From: Curtobacterium sp. MCJR17_055
Lineage (GTDB): Bacteria > Actinomycetota > Actinomycetes > Actinomycetales > Microbacteriaceae
Length of the DNA stretch: 64,000 nucleotides
Direction: 5' to 3'
Assembly (NCBI RefSeq): GCF_003224335.1
Contig: NZ_QKLF01000003.1
Span: 62,001 to 126,000 of the forward strand
In this document: piece by piece, positions 55,131 to 63,742 of the stretch
Position numbering within the stretch: position 1 is the stretch's first letter
Layout: each line of letters opens with the position of its first letter
Made by a program: the position numbers and the translations under genes
Notes under the pieces: model-generated
What the model was told of the DNA's origin: nothing
The model's input: only the letters and a program-made list of their open reading frames with translations
Database searches by the model: none

Positions 55131-56447
55131 ATGGCGATCGACGACTCCGTGTCCCTGCTCACCCGCGGCTACGGCTTCGGCGCCCACATCTGGCGCCGTG
55201 CGTCCGACGGCGCCCGGGCGGTGCCGATGCGGTTCCTGTTCAAGGACGCCCTGCTCGTCCGCGGGAGCGAGGCCGTCGACCTCTTCTACGACGGTGACCG
55301 GATCGCCCGCCACGGCGCGATGCCCGCGATCGTCCAGCAGACCCTGTTCGGTGACGGGTCGGTGCACAGCCTCGACGGGGACGAGCACCGGCACCGCAAG
55401 GCCACGTTCCTCGACGTCGCGTACGAGGACGAGCAGGTCGCGCGGCTGACCCAGCTCTTCGCGGAGGAGTGGCAGCGCGAACTCGACGACTGGCTCGCCG
55501 GTGGGCGCCGGTCCGCCTACGACGCCGCGGTGGGCGCCTTCGGCCGTGCGTCGATGCGGTGGGCGGGACTGCCCGGGACCGCCGATGCGAAGACCCGCTG
55601 GGCCGCCCGCCTCGCGCAGATCGTCGACGGGTTCGGTGCACCGTACTCGCCGGAGTACCTGCTCGCCGCGGCCAACCGCTGGTGGTCCGACCGGCACGCC
55701 GAGCGACTCATCCGCGCGGTCCGGGCCGGCGAGCTCGAGCCCGCGGAGGGCACTGCGCTGTACGAGTGGGCGTGGCACCGCGACCGCTCCGCGCTGCTCC
55801 TGCCCGCTGCGACCGCCGGCATCGAGCTGCAGAACAGCATCCGCCCGATGATCGCCGTCGCCCGGTTCGTCGCGTTCGCCGCCGCGGAGCTACACGACCG
55901 CCCGGAGTGGCGCGAGCGCCTCGCCGAGGAGGCCCGCACCCGCGGATCCCTCGTGGACGGCCCGCTGGCGACCGCGTTCGCGCAGGAGATCCGACGGACG
56001 GCGCCCTTCGTCCCGATGCTGCCCGGCTGGGCGAGCGAGGACGTCGAGCTCGACGGCGAGCACCTGGCGGCGGGCGGTCGGGTCGTCCTCGACATCCTCG
56101 GGACCGACACGGACGAGGCGTCCTGGGCGGAGCCGGAGCGGTTCGACCCGACGCGATTCCTCGGCGTCGACGACTACGAGGCGATCCGGACCTTCATCCC
56201 GCACGGCGGAGCGGACCCGGCGACCGGCCACCGGTGCCCCGGGGAGAAGCTCGCGATCGCGGGGCTCGCAGCTGCGGTGGCGACCCTCAGTGACCCGCGA
56301 CTGACCGTGCTCGACGAGGGCCTCGGGGTCAACCGGCGCCGTCTGCCCACCAAGCCGGCGTCCGGAGGGAAGGTGCGGGCCTCCCGGTCCCACGGCGGCG
56401 CGACCCGGTCGGGCGGCTGCCCGTTCCACCGTGTCGGCGGACACTGA
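55131..56447 (+). CDS. CYP152-type cytochrome P450 fatty-acid peroxygenase
   Basis: 438 residues. The heme loop is FIPHGGADPATGHRCPGE (Cys thiolate ligand). The I-helix shows the CYP152 Arg-Pro pair (SIRPMIAVARFVAFAAAELH), which binds the fatty-acid carboxylate in place of the usual acid-alcohol pair; such enzymes use H2O2 and need no reductase. In the substrate region LFGDGSVHSLDG, His79 falls where OleT has His85 and typical alpha/beta-hydroxylases have Gln. The C-terminus ends in a basic tail with GGCPFH. No redox partner adjoins, as expected for a peroxygenase. Confidence 0.92.
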   Translation: MAIDDSVSLLTRGYGFGAHIWRRASDGARAVPMRFLFKDALLVRGSEAVDLFYDGDRIARHGAMPAIVQQTLFGDGSVHSLDGDEHRHRKATFLDVAYEDEQVARLTQLFAEEWQRELDDWLAGGRRSAYDAAVGAFGRASMRWAGLPGTADAKTRWAARLAQIVDGFGAPYSPEYLLAAANRWWSDRHAERLIRAVRAGELEPAEGTALYEWAWHRDRSALLLPAATAGIELQNSIRPMIAVARFVAFAAAELHDRPEWRERLAEEARTRGSLVDGPLATAFAQEIRRTAPFVPMLPGWASEDVELDGEHLAAGGRVVLDILGTDTDEASWAEPERFDPTRFLGVDDYEAIRTFIPHGGADPATGHRCPGEKLAIAGLAAAVATLSDPRLTVLDEGLGVNRRRLPTKPASGGKVRASRSHGGATRSGGCPFHRVGGH

Positions 56448-56468
56448 CCGCGGTGTGGCGCTGCCCGG

Positions 56469-56954
56469 TCAGTCGCCGGTGAGCGCCGCCGCGTACGCGC
56501 GGACCGACCGGTTGTAGCGCGGCAGCGTCGGTTCGATGGTCTCGAGGGCGAGCCGCAGCGCCTCGTCGCTCCGTCCTGCGCTGTGCAGGGCCAGAGCGAG
56601 GAACACCGCCGGCGCATCGCCGACGGCCGGGTGTGCCGGTGCGGCCCGGAGCATGGCGATCGCCTCGTCCGTCCGACCGAGGTTCCGCAGCGTCGAGGCG
56701 TGCTGGATCACCATCTGTGCAGCAAGGGTCGGGTCGACGGTGTCGAGGCCCGCTGCCGTGGCGCGGGAGTACTCGACGTCCGCCTCGGCCTCCTGCCCAC
56801 CGGAGTCGTGGGCGCCACCGAGCTCGAACGCGCCGAGCGCCGGGTGCGGTGCCGTCGCCGCGAGGGCACGCATGCGCCGGATCCGGCCCTCGTCGTCGAC
56901 CTGCGTGTCCGCCCACAGGGCGTCGACGCGCTCTTCCCACTCCGCGAGGTCCAT
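56469..56954 (-). CDS. tetratricopeptide-repeat protein
   Basis: 161 residues of alpha-helical TPR-like repeats (VEYSRATAAGLDTVDP, GRTDEAIAMLRAAPAHP, GRSDEALRLALETIEP). Probably cytoplasmic and protein-binding; no partner is known. TACTGT ends 6 bases before the ATG, so a leaderless transcript is likely. Confidence 0.82.
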   Translation of the reverse strand: MDLAEWEERVDALWADTQVDDEGRIRRMRALAATAPHPALGAFELGGAHDSGGQEAEADVEYSRATAAGLDTVDPTLAAQMVIQHASTLRNLGRTDEAIAMLRAAPAHPAVGDAPAVFLALALHSAGRSDEALRLALETIEPTLPRYNRSVRAYAAALTGD

Positions 56955-56960
56955 GAGCCC

Positions 56961-56966
56961 ACAGTA
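56961..56966 (-). promoter_or_regulatory. -10 element of the TPR gene
   Basis: TACTGT (minus strand), 6 bases before the ATG at 56954. Confidence 0.5.
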
Positions 56967-56975
56967 GGGCGGGTC

Positions 56976-58640
56976 TCAGCCCTCGGTGACCCGCCCCGCC
57001 TCGACCCGCCACTGCCGGTCGAGCTGCACCGTGTCGAGCATCCGCCGGTCGTGCGTGACGAGCAGCAGCGTGCCCTCGTAGGACTCGAGCGCCTGCTCGA
57101 GCTGTTCGATGGCGACGAGGTCCAGGTGGTTCGTGGGTTCGTCGAGCACGAGGACGTTCACCCCGCGGGCCTGCAGCAGCGCGAGTCCGGCGCGGGTGCG
57201 CTCGCCGGGGGAGAGCTCACCGGCGGCACGGCCGACGTGGTCCGCCTTCAGCCCGAACTTCGCGAGCAGGGTCCGGACGTCCGCGGTGTTCATCTCCGGC
57301 ACGAGGCCCTCGAACACGGCCGCGAGCGACTCGGTCCCCGTGAACAGCGACCGGGCCTGGTCGACCTCGCCGATCGCGACGCTCGACCCGGTGGACGCGG
57401 TGCCCGTCGTCGGCTCCTGGCGCCCGAGCAACGCGCGGAGCAGGGTCGACTTGCCGGCGCCGTTCGGCCCCGTGATGCCGATCCGGTCGCCGCCGTTCAC
57501 CTGCAGCGACACCGGCCCGAGCGTGAAGTCGCCCTGCACGTACGTGGCGTCCGACAGGGTCGCCACGACGGCGGAGGACCGCGGGGCCTGGCCGATGGTG
57601 AACGCGAGCTGCCACTCCTTGCGCGGCTCCTCCACCTCGTCCAGCCGGGCGATGCGCGACTCCATCTGCCGGACCTTCTGCGCCTGCTTCTCGCTCGACT
57701 CGCTCGCGGCCTTGCGGCGGATCTTGTCGTTGTCGGGCGCCTTCTTCATCGCGTTGCGCACGCCCTGGCTGGACCACTCGCGCTGCGTCCGCGCACGGGA
57801 CACCAGGTCGGCCTTCGTCGCGGCGTACTCGTCGTACGCGTCGCGCTTGTGCTGGCGGGCGATCTCGCGCTCCTCGAGGTACGCGTCGTACCCGCCGCCG
57901 AACAGCCGGTTCGAGGACTGCGCGAGGTCGAGTTCCAGGACGGCCGTCACCGAGCGGGCGAGGAACTCCCGGTCGTGGCTGACGAGCACGACCCCGCCGC
58001 GGAGGCCGCGGACGAACTCCTCGAGCCGGTCGAGGCCGTCCAGGTCGAGGTCGTTCGTCGGCTCGTCGAGCAGCACGATGTCGAAGCGTGAGAGCAGCAG
58101 TGCCGCGAGGCCGACCCGTGCCGCCTGCCCACCGGACAGCGACGTCATGAGCGAGTCCGCCGTGACCGAGCCGTCACGCGCGTCGAGCGTCAGACCGAGG
58201 TCGGCGAGCACCACCGGCATCCGCTCGTCGAGGTCGGCGGCGCCCGAGGCCAACCAGCGCTCGAGCGCGACCGAGTACCGGTCCGCCGCGGCATCGCCGG
58301 CGTCCGGCTCGCCGAGCGCCAGGGCCGTCGCGTCCATCTCCGCCGCCGCCGCCGCACAGCCGGTCCGTCGTGCGACGTAGGCCGCGACCGTCTCGCCGGG
58401 CACGCGCTCGTGCTCCTGCGGCAGCCACCCCACGAACGCGTCGGTCGGTGACAGCGAGACGGTCCCGGCCAGCGGCTCGTCGCCCCCGGCGAGCAGGCGC
58501 AGCAGCGTCGACTTCCCGGCCCCGTTCACCCCGACGACGCCGATCACGTCACCGGGTGCGACCGTGAGGTCGAGGGAGTCGAACAGCGTGCGGGCGGCGT
58601 AGCCGCCGGCGAGCCCCTTGGCGACGAGCGTGGCGGTCAT
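56976..58640 (-). CDS. ABC-F family ATP-binding protein
   Basis: 554 residues with two ABC domains and no membrane segment. First domain: GVNGAGKST, signature LSGGQAARVGLAALL, LLDEPTNDLD. Second: GPNGAGKST, signature LSPGERTRAGLALL, LDEPTNHLD. A charged linker (ASESSEKQAQKVRQMESRI) joins them. ABC-F proteins act on the ribosome in translation control or in protection against antibiotics; which one is unclear. The TPR gene follows on the same strand 21 bases downstream. Confidence 0.93.
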   Translation of the reverse strand: MTATLVAKGLAGGYAARTLFDSLDLTVAPGDVIGVVGVNGAGKSTLLRLLAGGDEPLAGTVSLSPTDAFVGWLPQEHERVPGETVAAYVARRTGCAAAAAEMDATALALGEPDAGDAAADRYSVALERWLASGAADLDERMPVVLADLGLTLDARDGSVTADSLMTSLSGGQAARVGLAALLLSRFDIVLLDEPTNDLDLDGLDRLEEFVRGLRGGVVLVSHDREFLARSVTAVLELDLAQSSNRLFGGGYDAYLEEREIARQHKRDAYDEYAATKADLVSRARTQREWSSQGVRNAMKKAPDNDKIRRKAASESSEKQAQKVRQMESRIARLDEVEEPRKEWQLAFTIGQAPRSSAVVATLSDATYVQGDFTLGPVSLQVNGGDRIGITGPNGAGKSTLLRALLGRQEPTTGTASTGSSVAIGEVDQARSLFTGTESLAAVFEGLVPEMNTADVRTLLAKFGLKADHVGRAAGELSPGERTRAGLALLQARGVNVLVLDEPTNHLDLVAIEQLEQALESYEGTLLLVTHDRRMLDTVQLDRQWRVEAGRVTEG

Positions 58641-58674
58641 CCGTCCATCGTCCCACCTCGTCGGGCCGGCCACC

Positions 58675-58724
58675 GACCGGACGGGAGGCGCGGTGCGCGC
58701 CCGTCCTGTGCCTCCCGTCCGGTC
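58675..58724. repeat. perfect 15-bp inverted repeat between divergent genes
   Basis: GACCGGACGGGAGGC pairs exactly with GCCTCCCGTCCGGTC around a 20-base loop. The genes on both sides point away from it, so it is not simply a terminator for them. It shares the GGACGGGAGG core with hairpins at 30304 and 34503. Confidence 0.7.
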
Positions 58725-58746
58725 CCCACGCTGCCAGACTGACCGC

Positions 58747-59715
58747 ATGCGACGCGTGCTGGTGCTGGGTGGGACCGGATGGCTCGGGCGGGCGATCGCC
58801 GAGGCCGCTCTGCGGGACGGCGCGGAGGTGACCTGCCTCGCCCGTGGTGCGTCCGGGGCGCCGCCGACCGGTGCACGCTTCGTCCGGTCCGACCGCTCGG
58901 ACACCGGCGCGTACGAGCACGTGCTCGGGGACTGGGACGCAGTCGTCGAGCTCGCGACCGACCCGGCGCACGTCGAGGGCGCGCTCGAGGCGCTCTCGTC
59001 GGCGGCTGCACACTGGTCGTTCGTGTCGACGGTCTCCGTGTACGCGCGGACCGACCGGGCCGGTGATGACGAGGACGCCCCGGTCGTCGAGCCAGCGGAC
59101 GTGACGCAGTACCCCGATGCGAAGGCCACCGGCGAGCGCGCCACCCGTCGTGTACGGGGCACGGATGCGCTCGTGGTCCGACCCGGCCTCGTCGTCGGAC
59201 CGGGTGACCCCAGCGATCGGTTCGGGTACTGGCCCGCTCGGCTCCTCCGCGGCGGCGAAGTGCTGACGCCGGTCCTCGACGACCGGGCGGTGCAGGTCGT
59301 CGACGTCGCGGACCTCGCGGCGTGGATCGTCCGGGCAGGACGGACGGGCACGGTCGGCACGGTGGACGCCGTGGGGTCGAGCACGTCGATGCGGACCTTC
59401 GTCGACGCGGTGGCGGACGTGACCGGGTTCGACGGGAGGCTCGTGGCAGGCGACGACGACTCCCTCCTGGCGCAGGGGGTCGGCTACTGGGCCGGTCCCA
59501 TGTCCCTACCGCTCTGGATCCCGGTCAGCGAGGTCGGCTTCGCGCGGCGGGCCGGTCGGGCGTTCCTCGCTGCAGGCGGGACACCTCGGCCGCTCGTCGA
59601 CACGGTGCGACGCGTCGTCGACGACGAGCGTGCCCGCGGGGTCGGACGGGTCCGGCGGTCGGGGCTGACGGCGGACGAGGAACTGCGGGTGCTCGAGGCG
59701 CTTCGGGCGGACTAG
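58747..59715 (+). CDS. NAD-dependent epimerase/dehydratase-like protein
   Basis: 322 residues, extended-SDR Rossmann fold: VLVLGGTGWLGRAIAEAAL dinucleotide loop, then FVSTVSVYARTD, VVRPGLVVGPGDPSDRFGYWPARL. The classical YxxxK is replaced by YPDAK (TQYPDAKATGE), as in several atypical members. CAGACT lies 6 bases before the ATG. Its stop TAG overlaps the stop of the opposite gene within CTAG. Substrate unknown. Confidence 0.85.
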   Translation: MRRVLVLGGTGWLGRAIAEAALRDGAEVTCLARGASGAPPTGARFVRSDRSDTGAYEHVLGDWDAVVELATDPAHVEGALEALSSAAAHWSFVSTVSVYARTDRAGDDEDAPVVEPADVTQYPDAKATGERATRRVRGTDALVVRPGLVVGPGDPSDRFGYWPARLLRGGEVLTPVLDDRAVQVVDVADLAAWIVRAGRTGTVGTVDAVGSSTSMRTFVDAVADVTGFDGRLVAGDDDSLLAQGVGYWAGPMSLPLWIPVSEVGFARRAGRAFLAAGGTPRPLVDTVRRVVDDERARGVGRVRRSGLTADEELRVLEALRAD

Positions 59716-60473
59716 CCCGCTGCGGTGCCGCCAGGCCGGTCGGGTGCGATGCTGCCGGGTCGGTCTGCAGCGATGCGGTCGAGCTGCACCGCCGCGTCGA
59801 AGGCGATGGTGAGCAGGGACAGCTCGTCGCGCGGGAGCACCGCGGTCAGGAGACGGCCGTCGTCGAGCTCCGCGGCCAGGCCGAGCACGAACGGGTCCGT
59901 GTCGAGGAGCAGTCCCGGGCGTTCGGCGCCGTCGACCAGGAGGGGGTGCCCGGACTGGACGCTCCGCTCGTCGACCAGGGTGGGCCAGGTGTGCTCGGCG
60001 GTCAGGTCGGGGAGGGCGTGTTCGTCGCGGTACTGGTTGACGAGGACGTTCTGCACGTGCTGGACGAGGGTCTCCGCCGCCGTGGGACGGGTCGGACCGG
60101 GTGCGGACCAGTGCGTCTGGACCGCCTCCCAGAGCATCGGGTACCGCAGGCGCTCGACGGTCGCGACGAGCCAGTCCGGGCGCGGCCACGGCGGGACCTC
60201 CTCGAGCGACCGCCGCCGCTCGTCGTCCAGCACCGCCAGGTTCACCGGGTCGTCGCGGTCGTCGGGGTTCCGCCAGAGCGTGTACTGCCGGGACACGGTC
60301 CTACCGACGAGCACACCGTCGGACTCGCTGGTCTGCACGCCGAGGGAGCCGGAGTCCTCGAGGTGCCGCTGCGCCACGAGACCGGCGACGTCGAACCCGA
60401 GCGCACGGACCGCGGCCCGCTGCTCGAGCTCGGGGTCAGGAGCGTCCGCGCCGAGCACTCCGCCGAAGTCCAT
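59712..60473 (-). CDS. unknown protein
   Basis: I do not recognise this 253-residue protein. It starts MDFGGVLGADAPDPELEQRA and has no membrane segment, signal peptide or cysteine cluster. Tryptophans are frequent (WRNPDD, PWPRPDWL, MLWEAVQTHW). Codon use looks coding, and it fills the space between two good genes with overlapping stops downstream. CAGGCT lies 6 bases before the ATG; it may share a divergent promoter region with the amidase. Confidence 0.75.
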   Translation of the reverse strand: MDFGGVLGADAPDPELEQRAAVRALGFDVAGLVAQRHLEDSGSLGVQTSESDGVLVGRTVSRQYTLWRNPDDRDDPVNLAVLDDERRRSLEEVPPWPRPDWLVATVERLRYPMLWEAVQTHWSAPGPTRPTAAETLVQHVQNVLVNQYRDEHALPDLTAEHTWPTLVDERSVQSGHPLLVDGAERPGLLLDTDPFVLGLAAELDDGRLLTAVLPRDELSLLTIAFDAAVQLDRIAADRPGSIAPDRPGGTAAG

Positions 60474-60532
60474 ACGGCGAGCCTGGCCCCGGACCACGGC
60501 ACGGTCAAGGACCGGGTCCGACCGCGTCCGCC

Positions 60533-60538
60533 TAGGCT
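60533..60538 (+). promoter_or_regulatory. -10 element of the amidase gene
   Basis: TAGGCT ends 6 bases before the GTG at 60545; the minus-strand gene has CAGGCT at 60480-60485. Confidence 0.5.
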
Positions 60539-60544
60539 CGGTCC

Positions 60545-61984
60545 GTGTTCGAACTCCACCACCTGTCCGCGCAGGAACTCTGGGACTGGATCCGCCGCGG
60601 CGACGCCACCGCCCGCGAGGTCACCGACCACTACCTCGCCCGGATCGACCGGCTCGACGCGGAGCTCGGCGCCTTCGTCACGGTCACCGCCGATGCTGCA
60701 CGTGCCCGGGCCGACCACCTCGGCGACCTGGTGCCGACGTCACGACCGCTGTGGGGCCTCCCGTCCGGGGACAAGGACCTGACGGACCGTCGCGGCGTCC
60801 CCACCCGGTCGGGCACCGCCGCCCTGCCGGGAGACCCGGCGGAGGCCGACCACCCGCTCGTCACCGCGCTCGACGCCGCCGGGGCGATCAGCCTCGGCAA
60901 GACGGCCACGCCCGAGTTCGGGATGTCGTCCTCGTCGGAGACGCGGTTCGGCACGACGCGGAACCCCTACGACACCACCCGCGCCCCGGGTGGGTCGTCG
61001 AGCGGTGCCGCCGTCGCCGTGGCAGCCGGGCTGCTGCCGGCGGCCGTCGGGTCCGACGGCGGAGGCTCGGTGCGGATCCCGGCGGCGGCCACCGGCCTGG
61101 TGGGGCTCAAGCCGAGTCGCGGCCGGGTGCCGTCCATGCCCGGACGCGCCGGGCTGGGCGGACTGGCCGTCGCCGGACCGCTCACCCGGACGGTCGCCGA
61201 CGCCGGGATGCTCCTCGACGCGCTCGTGGCACCGACCGGGCTGCCGGAGCGCCAGCCGTACGCGCTCGTGACGCCCGACGTCGGCGACGGCCCCTTCACC
61301 GCGGCCGCCGTCCGGGGCGAGGGGCGGTTCGTCGTGGGCGTGCTCGAGGGCTCGCCGTGGGACGACTCCGTCGACGTGGTCGTCGACCCGGCCGCGCGCG
61401 AGGCGGTCGACACGGCCGTGCGGGTCCTCGGCGAGGTCGGGCACGGGGTCGAGGACGTGGCGATGCCGTGCGCGCCGTACGCCGAGCCGTTCCGGGTCGC
61501 CTGGGAGTCCTCCGGTGCTGGGATCGCCCGGATCCCGGGCATCGACCTGCGTGCTCTGACGCCCCTCGTCGCCTGGCTGGTGGAGCGCGGGCGGGCGGTG
61601 ACGAGCACGCAGGTCCTCGATGCGATGGCCGGGCTCGACGCGTTCTCGATCGCCCTGATCCGGGCGTTCGACCGGTTCGACGCGGTCCTCACGCCGACCC
61701 TCGCGATGACCCCGCGGCCCCTCGGCTGGTACGGCGACGACCCGGAGGAGGACTTCCGCCGCCAGTGCGCGTACTCGCCGTGGACGTCGATGGCGAACGT
61801 GTCGGGGCTGCCCGCGATCACGTTGCCCGTCGGGGTCACCGCCGAGGGACACCCGGACGGCGCGGGCCTGCCGATGGGCGTGCAGCTGATCGGGCGCCCG
61901 GGTGGCGAGCGGATCCTGTTGGCGATCGGGGCGCAGCTCGAACGGCGGCTGCGCTGGCAGCGGAGGCACCCGGCCGGCTGGTAG
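60545..61984 (+). CDS. amidase signature family hydrolase
   Basis: 479 residues. The Ser-cisSer-Lys triad is seen as the Lys in GLPSGDKDLTDRRGVPTRSG, the cis-Ser in APGGSSSGAAVAVAAGL and the nucleophile in GSDGGGSVRIPAA. GatA-like proteins also fit the fold, but no gatB or gatC is beside it, so a free-standing amidase is more likely. The substrate is unknown. The GTG start is leaderless. Confidence 0.9.
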   Translation: MFELHHLSAQELWDWIRRGDATAREVTDHYLARIDRLDAELGAFVTVTADAARARADHLGDLVPTSRPLWGLPSGDKDLTDRRGVPTRSGTAALPGDPAEADHPLVTALDAAGAISLGKTATPEFGMSSSSETRFGTTRNPYDTTRAPGGSSSGAAVAVAAGLLPAAVGSDGGGSVRIPAAATGLVGLKPSRGRVPSMPGRAGLGGLAVAGPLTRTVADAGMLLDALVAPTGLPERQPYALVTPDVGDGPFTAAAVRGEGRFVVGVLEGSPWDDSVDVVVDPAAREAVDTAVRVLGEVGHGVEDVAMPCAPYAEPFRVAWESSGAGIARIPGIDLRALTPLVAWLVERGRAVTSTQVLDAMAGLDAFSIALIRAFDRFDAVLTPTLAMTPRPLGWYGDDPEEDFRRQCAYSPWTSMANVSGLPAITLPVGVTAEGHPDGAGLPMGVQLIGRPGGERILLAIGAQLERRLRWQRRHPAGW

Positions 61985-62026
61985 CGCCGTCGACGCCCGA
62001 GCGCCGAGTGCCCTGCGCCGCCCGTC

Positions 62027-62111
62027 GCGGTTCCACGATTCGCCGCTCGCTCACCGTCCAGGTTCCACGATCGTCACATCTGGCGGCGCGAGATGCCGCG
62101 GTTCTGGAACC
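62027..62111. repeat. 85-base structured intergenic element, copy B
   Basis: Same layout as copy A (38961-39045): GCGGTTCCACGA, then GGTTCCACGA 32 bases later, then a 51-base inverted structure ending GGAACC. By hand about 66 of 85 bases match. The inner stem is shorter (CATCT/AGATG). It lies between the convergent amidase and transporter genes. Confidence 0.85.
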
Positions 62112-62129
62112 CGGGGGAGGAGCGCGCCG

Positions 62130-62942
62130 CTACGGCAGCGTCGGTGCCGCCGCGACCAGCGCCCGCGTGACCTCGTGGGCAGGAGCGTCGAGCAGGGACA
62201 CCGGCCCGTGCTCGACGATGCGCCCGGCGCTCATCACGGCGACGGTGTCGCACAGCCGCTGGACGACGCCGATGTCGTGCGAGACGAGCACGACCGTCGC
62301 GCCGAGGTCGTCGACGAACGAGCGGAACAGGTCGATCACGCGCGCCCGGACCACCACGTCGAGGGCGCTCATCGGTTCGTCCCCGAACAGGATCCGCGGA
62401 CGGTGCACCACCGCCCGCGCGATCGCGATGCGCTGCCGCTGCCCGCCGGAGAACTCGTGCGGGTACCGGTCCGCGGCATCGGCGGGCAGGTCGACCCGTT
62501 CGAGCACGGCGGCGACCATCGCCCGGTGGTCGCCTTCGATCCGCAGCGCCCGGAGGGGCTCGGCGACGACGGCCCCGACGCGCATCCGCGGGTCGAGCGA
62601 GGCGACCGGGTCCTGGAGGACGATGCCGGTCTCCCGCCGGTACCACCTGCCGGCGGCGGCCGAAGCGCGGGCGTCCACGGAGCGGCCGGAGGCGTGCACG
62701 GTGCCGGTGGAGGGGGCCTCCAGTCCGGCCAGCAGACGGACGAGGGTCGACTTGCCGGACCCGGACTCACCGACGATGCCGAGCCGGGAACCGGCGGCGA
62801 CGGTGAGGTCGACGCCGTCGACGGCGGTGCGGAGCGCGCCGGGTTCGAACGGTCCGCGGCGGGGGAGTCGGTAGGTGCGGTGCAGGTCGGCGGCGGCGAG
62901 TGCCGGTGCGCCCGCAGTGGCCGGTGCTGGGAGGTCGGTCAC
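62130..62942 (-). CDS. Dpp/Opp-type transporter ATPase, F subunit
   Basis: 270 residues: Walker A GESGSGKST, signature FSGGQRQRIAIARA, Walker B ILFGDEPMSALD. The order permease-D-F is that of dipeptide/oligopeptide/nickel importers. The substrate depends on the binding protein, which is outside the window. Its start overlaps the D subunit stop (ATGA). Confidence 0.9.
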   Translation of the reverse strand: MTDLPAPATAGAPALAAADLHRTYRLPRRGPFEPGALRTAVDGVDLTVAAGSRLGIVGESGSGKSTLVRLLAGLEAPSTGTVHASGRSVDARASAAAGRWYRRETGIVLQDPVASLDPRMRVGAVVAEPLRALRIEGDHRAMVAAVLERVDLPADAADRYPHEFSGGQRQRIAIARAVVHRPRILFGDEPMSALDVVVRARVIDLFRSFVDDLGATVVLVSHDIGVVQRLCDTVAVMSAGRIVEHGPVSLLDAPAHEVTRALVAAAPTLP

Positions 62943-63742
62943 GGGGTCCTCCTGGCGGTGGCGCGGGCCGCGTCGACGAGCGCCGCGGTGGCGGGGTGCC
63001 GGGGCGCGGCGAGCAGGTCGGCGACCCGGCCCTGCTCGACGACACGTCCGGCCTCCAGCACGACCGCGGTGTCGGCGATCCGGGACAGCACCGCCAGGTC
63101 GTGCGTCACGAAGAGCATGCCGGCCCCCCTGGAGGCGGTGAGCGACTCGAAGAGGTCGAGGATCCGGGCCTGCGTGGTGACGTCCAGGGCGGTGGTCGGC
63201 TCGTCGGCGACCAGCAGGTCCGGTTCCCCCGCCATCGCCATCGCGATGCAGACACGCTGCCGTTGGCCGCCGGACAGCTGGTGCGGGTACTGGCGGAGGA
63301 GCAGCTCGGGGTCGGGCAGGCCGACGTCGCGCGCGAGGCCGACGGCGGCCTCGGCGGCCGCCCGGCGGTCGAGCCCGCGGTGCAGGCGCAGCGGTTCGGC
63401 GATCTGCTTCCCCACCCGGCGGAGCGGGTCGAGTGCGGTGCCGGGCTCCTGGAACACCATGCCGATCGCGGCGCCGCGGGTCCGCGCGCGCTCGCGGTCC
63501 GGCAGCCCGACGAGCTCACGCCCGTCCAGACGGATGCTGCCGGTGACGGCCGCACCCGCCGGTTCCAGACCCATCAGCGCGAGCGCCGTCATGGACTTGC
63601 CGGACCCGGACGCGCCGATCACGCCGACGCGACGGCCGGGAGGCACGGCGAACGTCACGTCGTCGAGCACCGTCCGGTCGGCGATCCGGACCGTCAGGCC
63701 GCGGACGTCCAGACCACGCGAGGTGGGGGCGTCGGCGGTCAT
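62939..63742 (-). CDS. Dpp/Opp-type transporter ATPase, D subunit
   Basis: 267 residues: Walker [10 protein letters not shown], in which the last Ser/Thr of the motif is Met-adjacent as in many DppD proteins; signature LSGGQRQRVCIAMA; Walker B LLVADEPTTALDVTTQARILDL. A DppD C-terminal Cys cluster is absent. It overlaps both neighbours by four bases, indicating one operon. Confidence 0.9.
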   Translation of the reverse strand: MTADAPTSRGLDVRGLTVRIADRTVLDDVTFAVPPGRRVGVIGASGSGKSMTALALMGLEPAGAAVTGSIRLDGRELVGLPDRERARTRGAAIGMVFQEPGTALDPLRRVGKQIAEPLRLHRGLDRRAAAEAAVGLARDVGLPDPELLLRQYPHQLSGGQRQRVCIAMAMAGEPDLLVADEPTTALDVTTQARILDLFESLTASRGAGMLFVTHDLAVLSRIADTAVVLEAGRVVEQGRVADLLAAPRHPATAALVDAARATARRTP

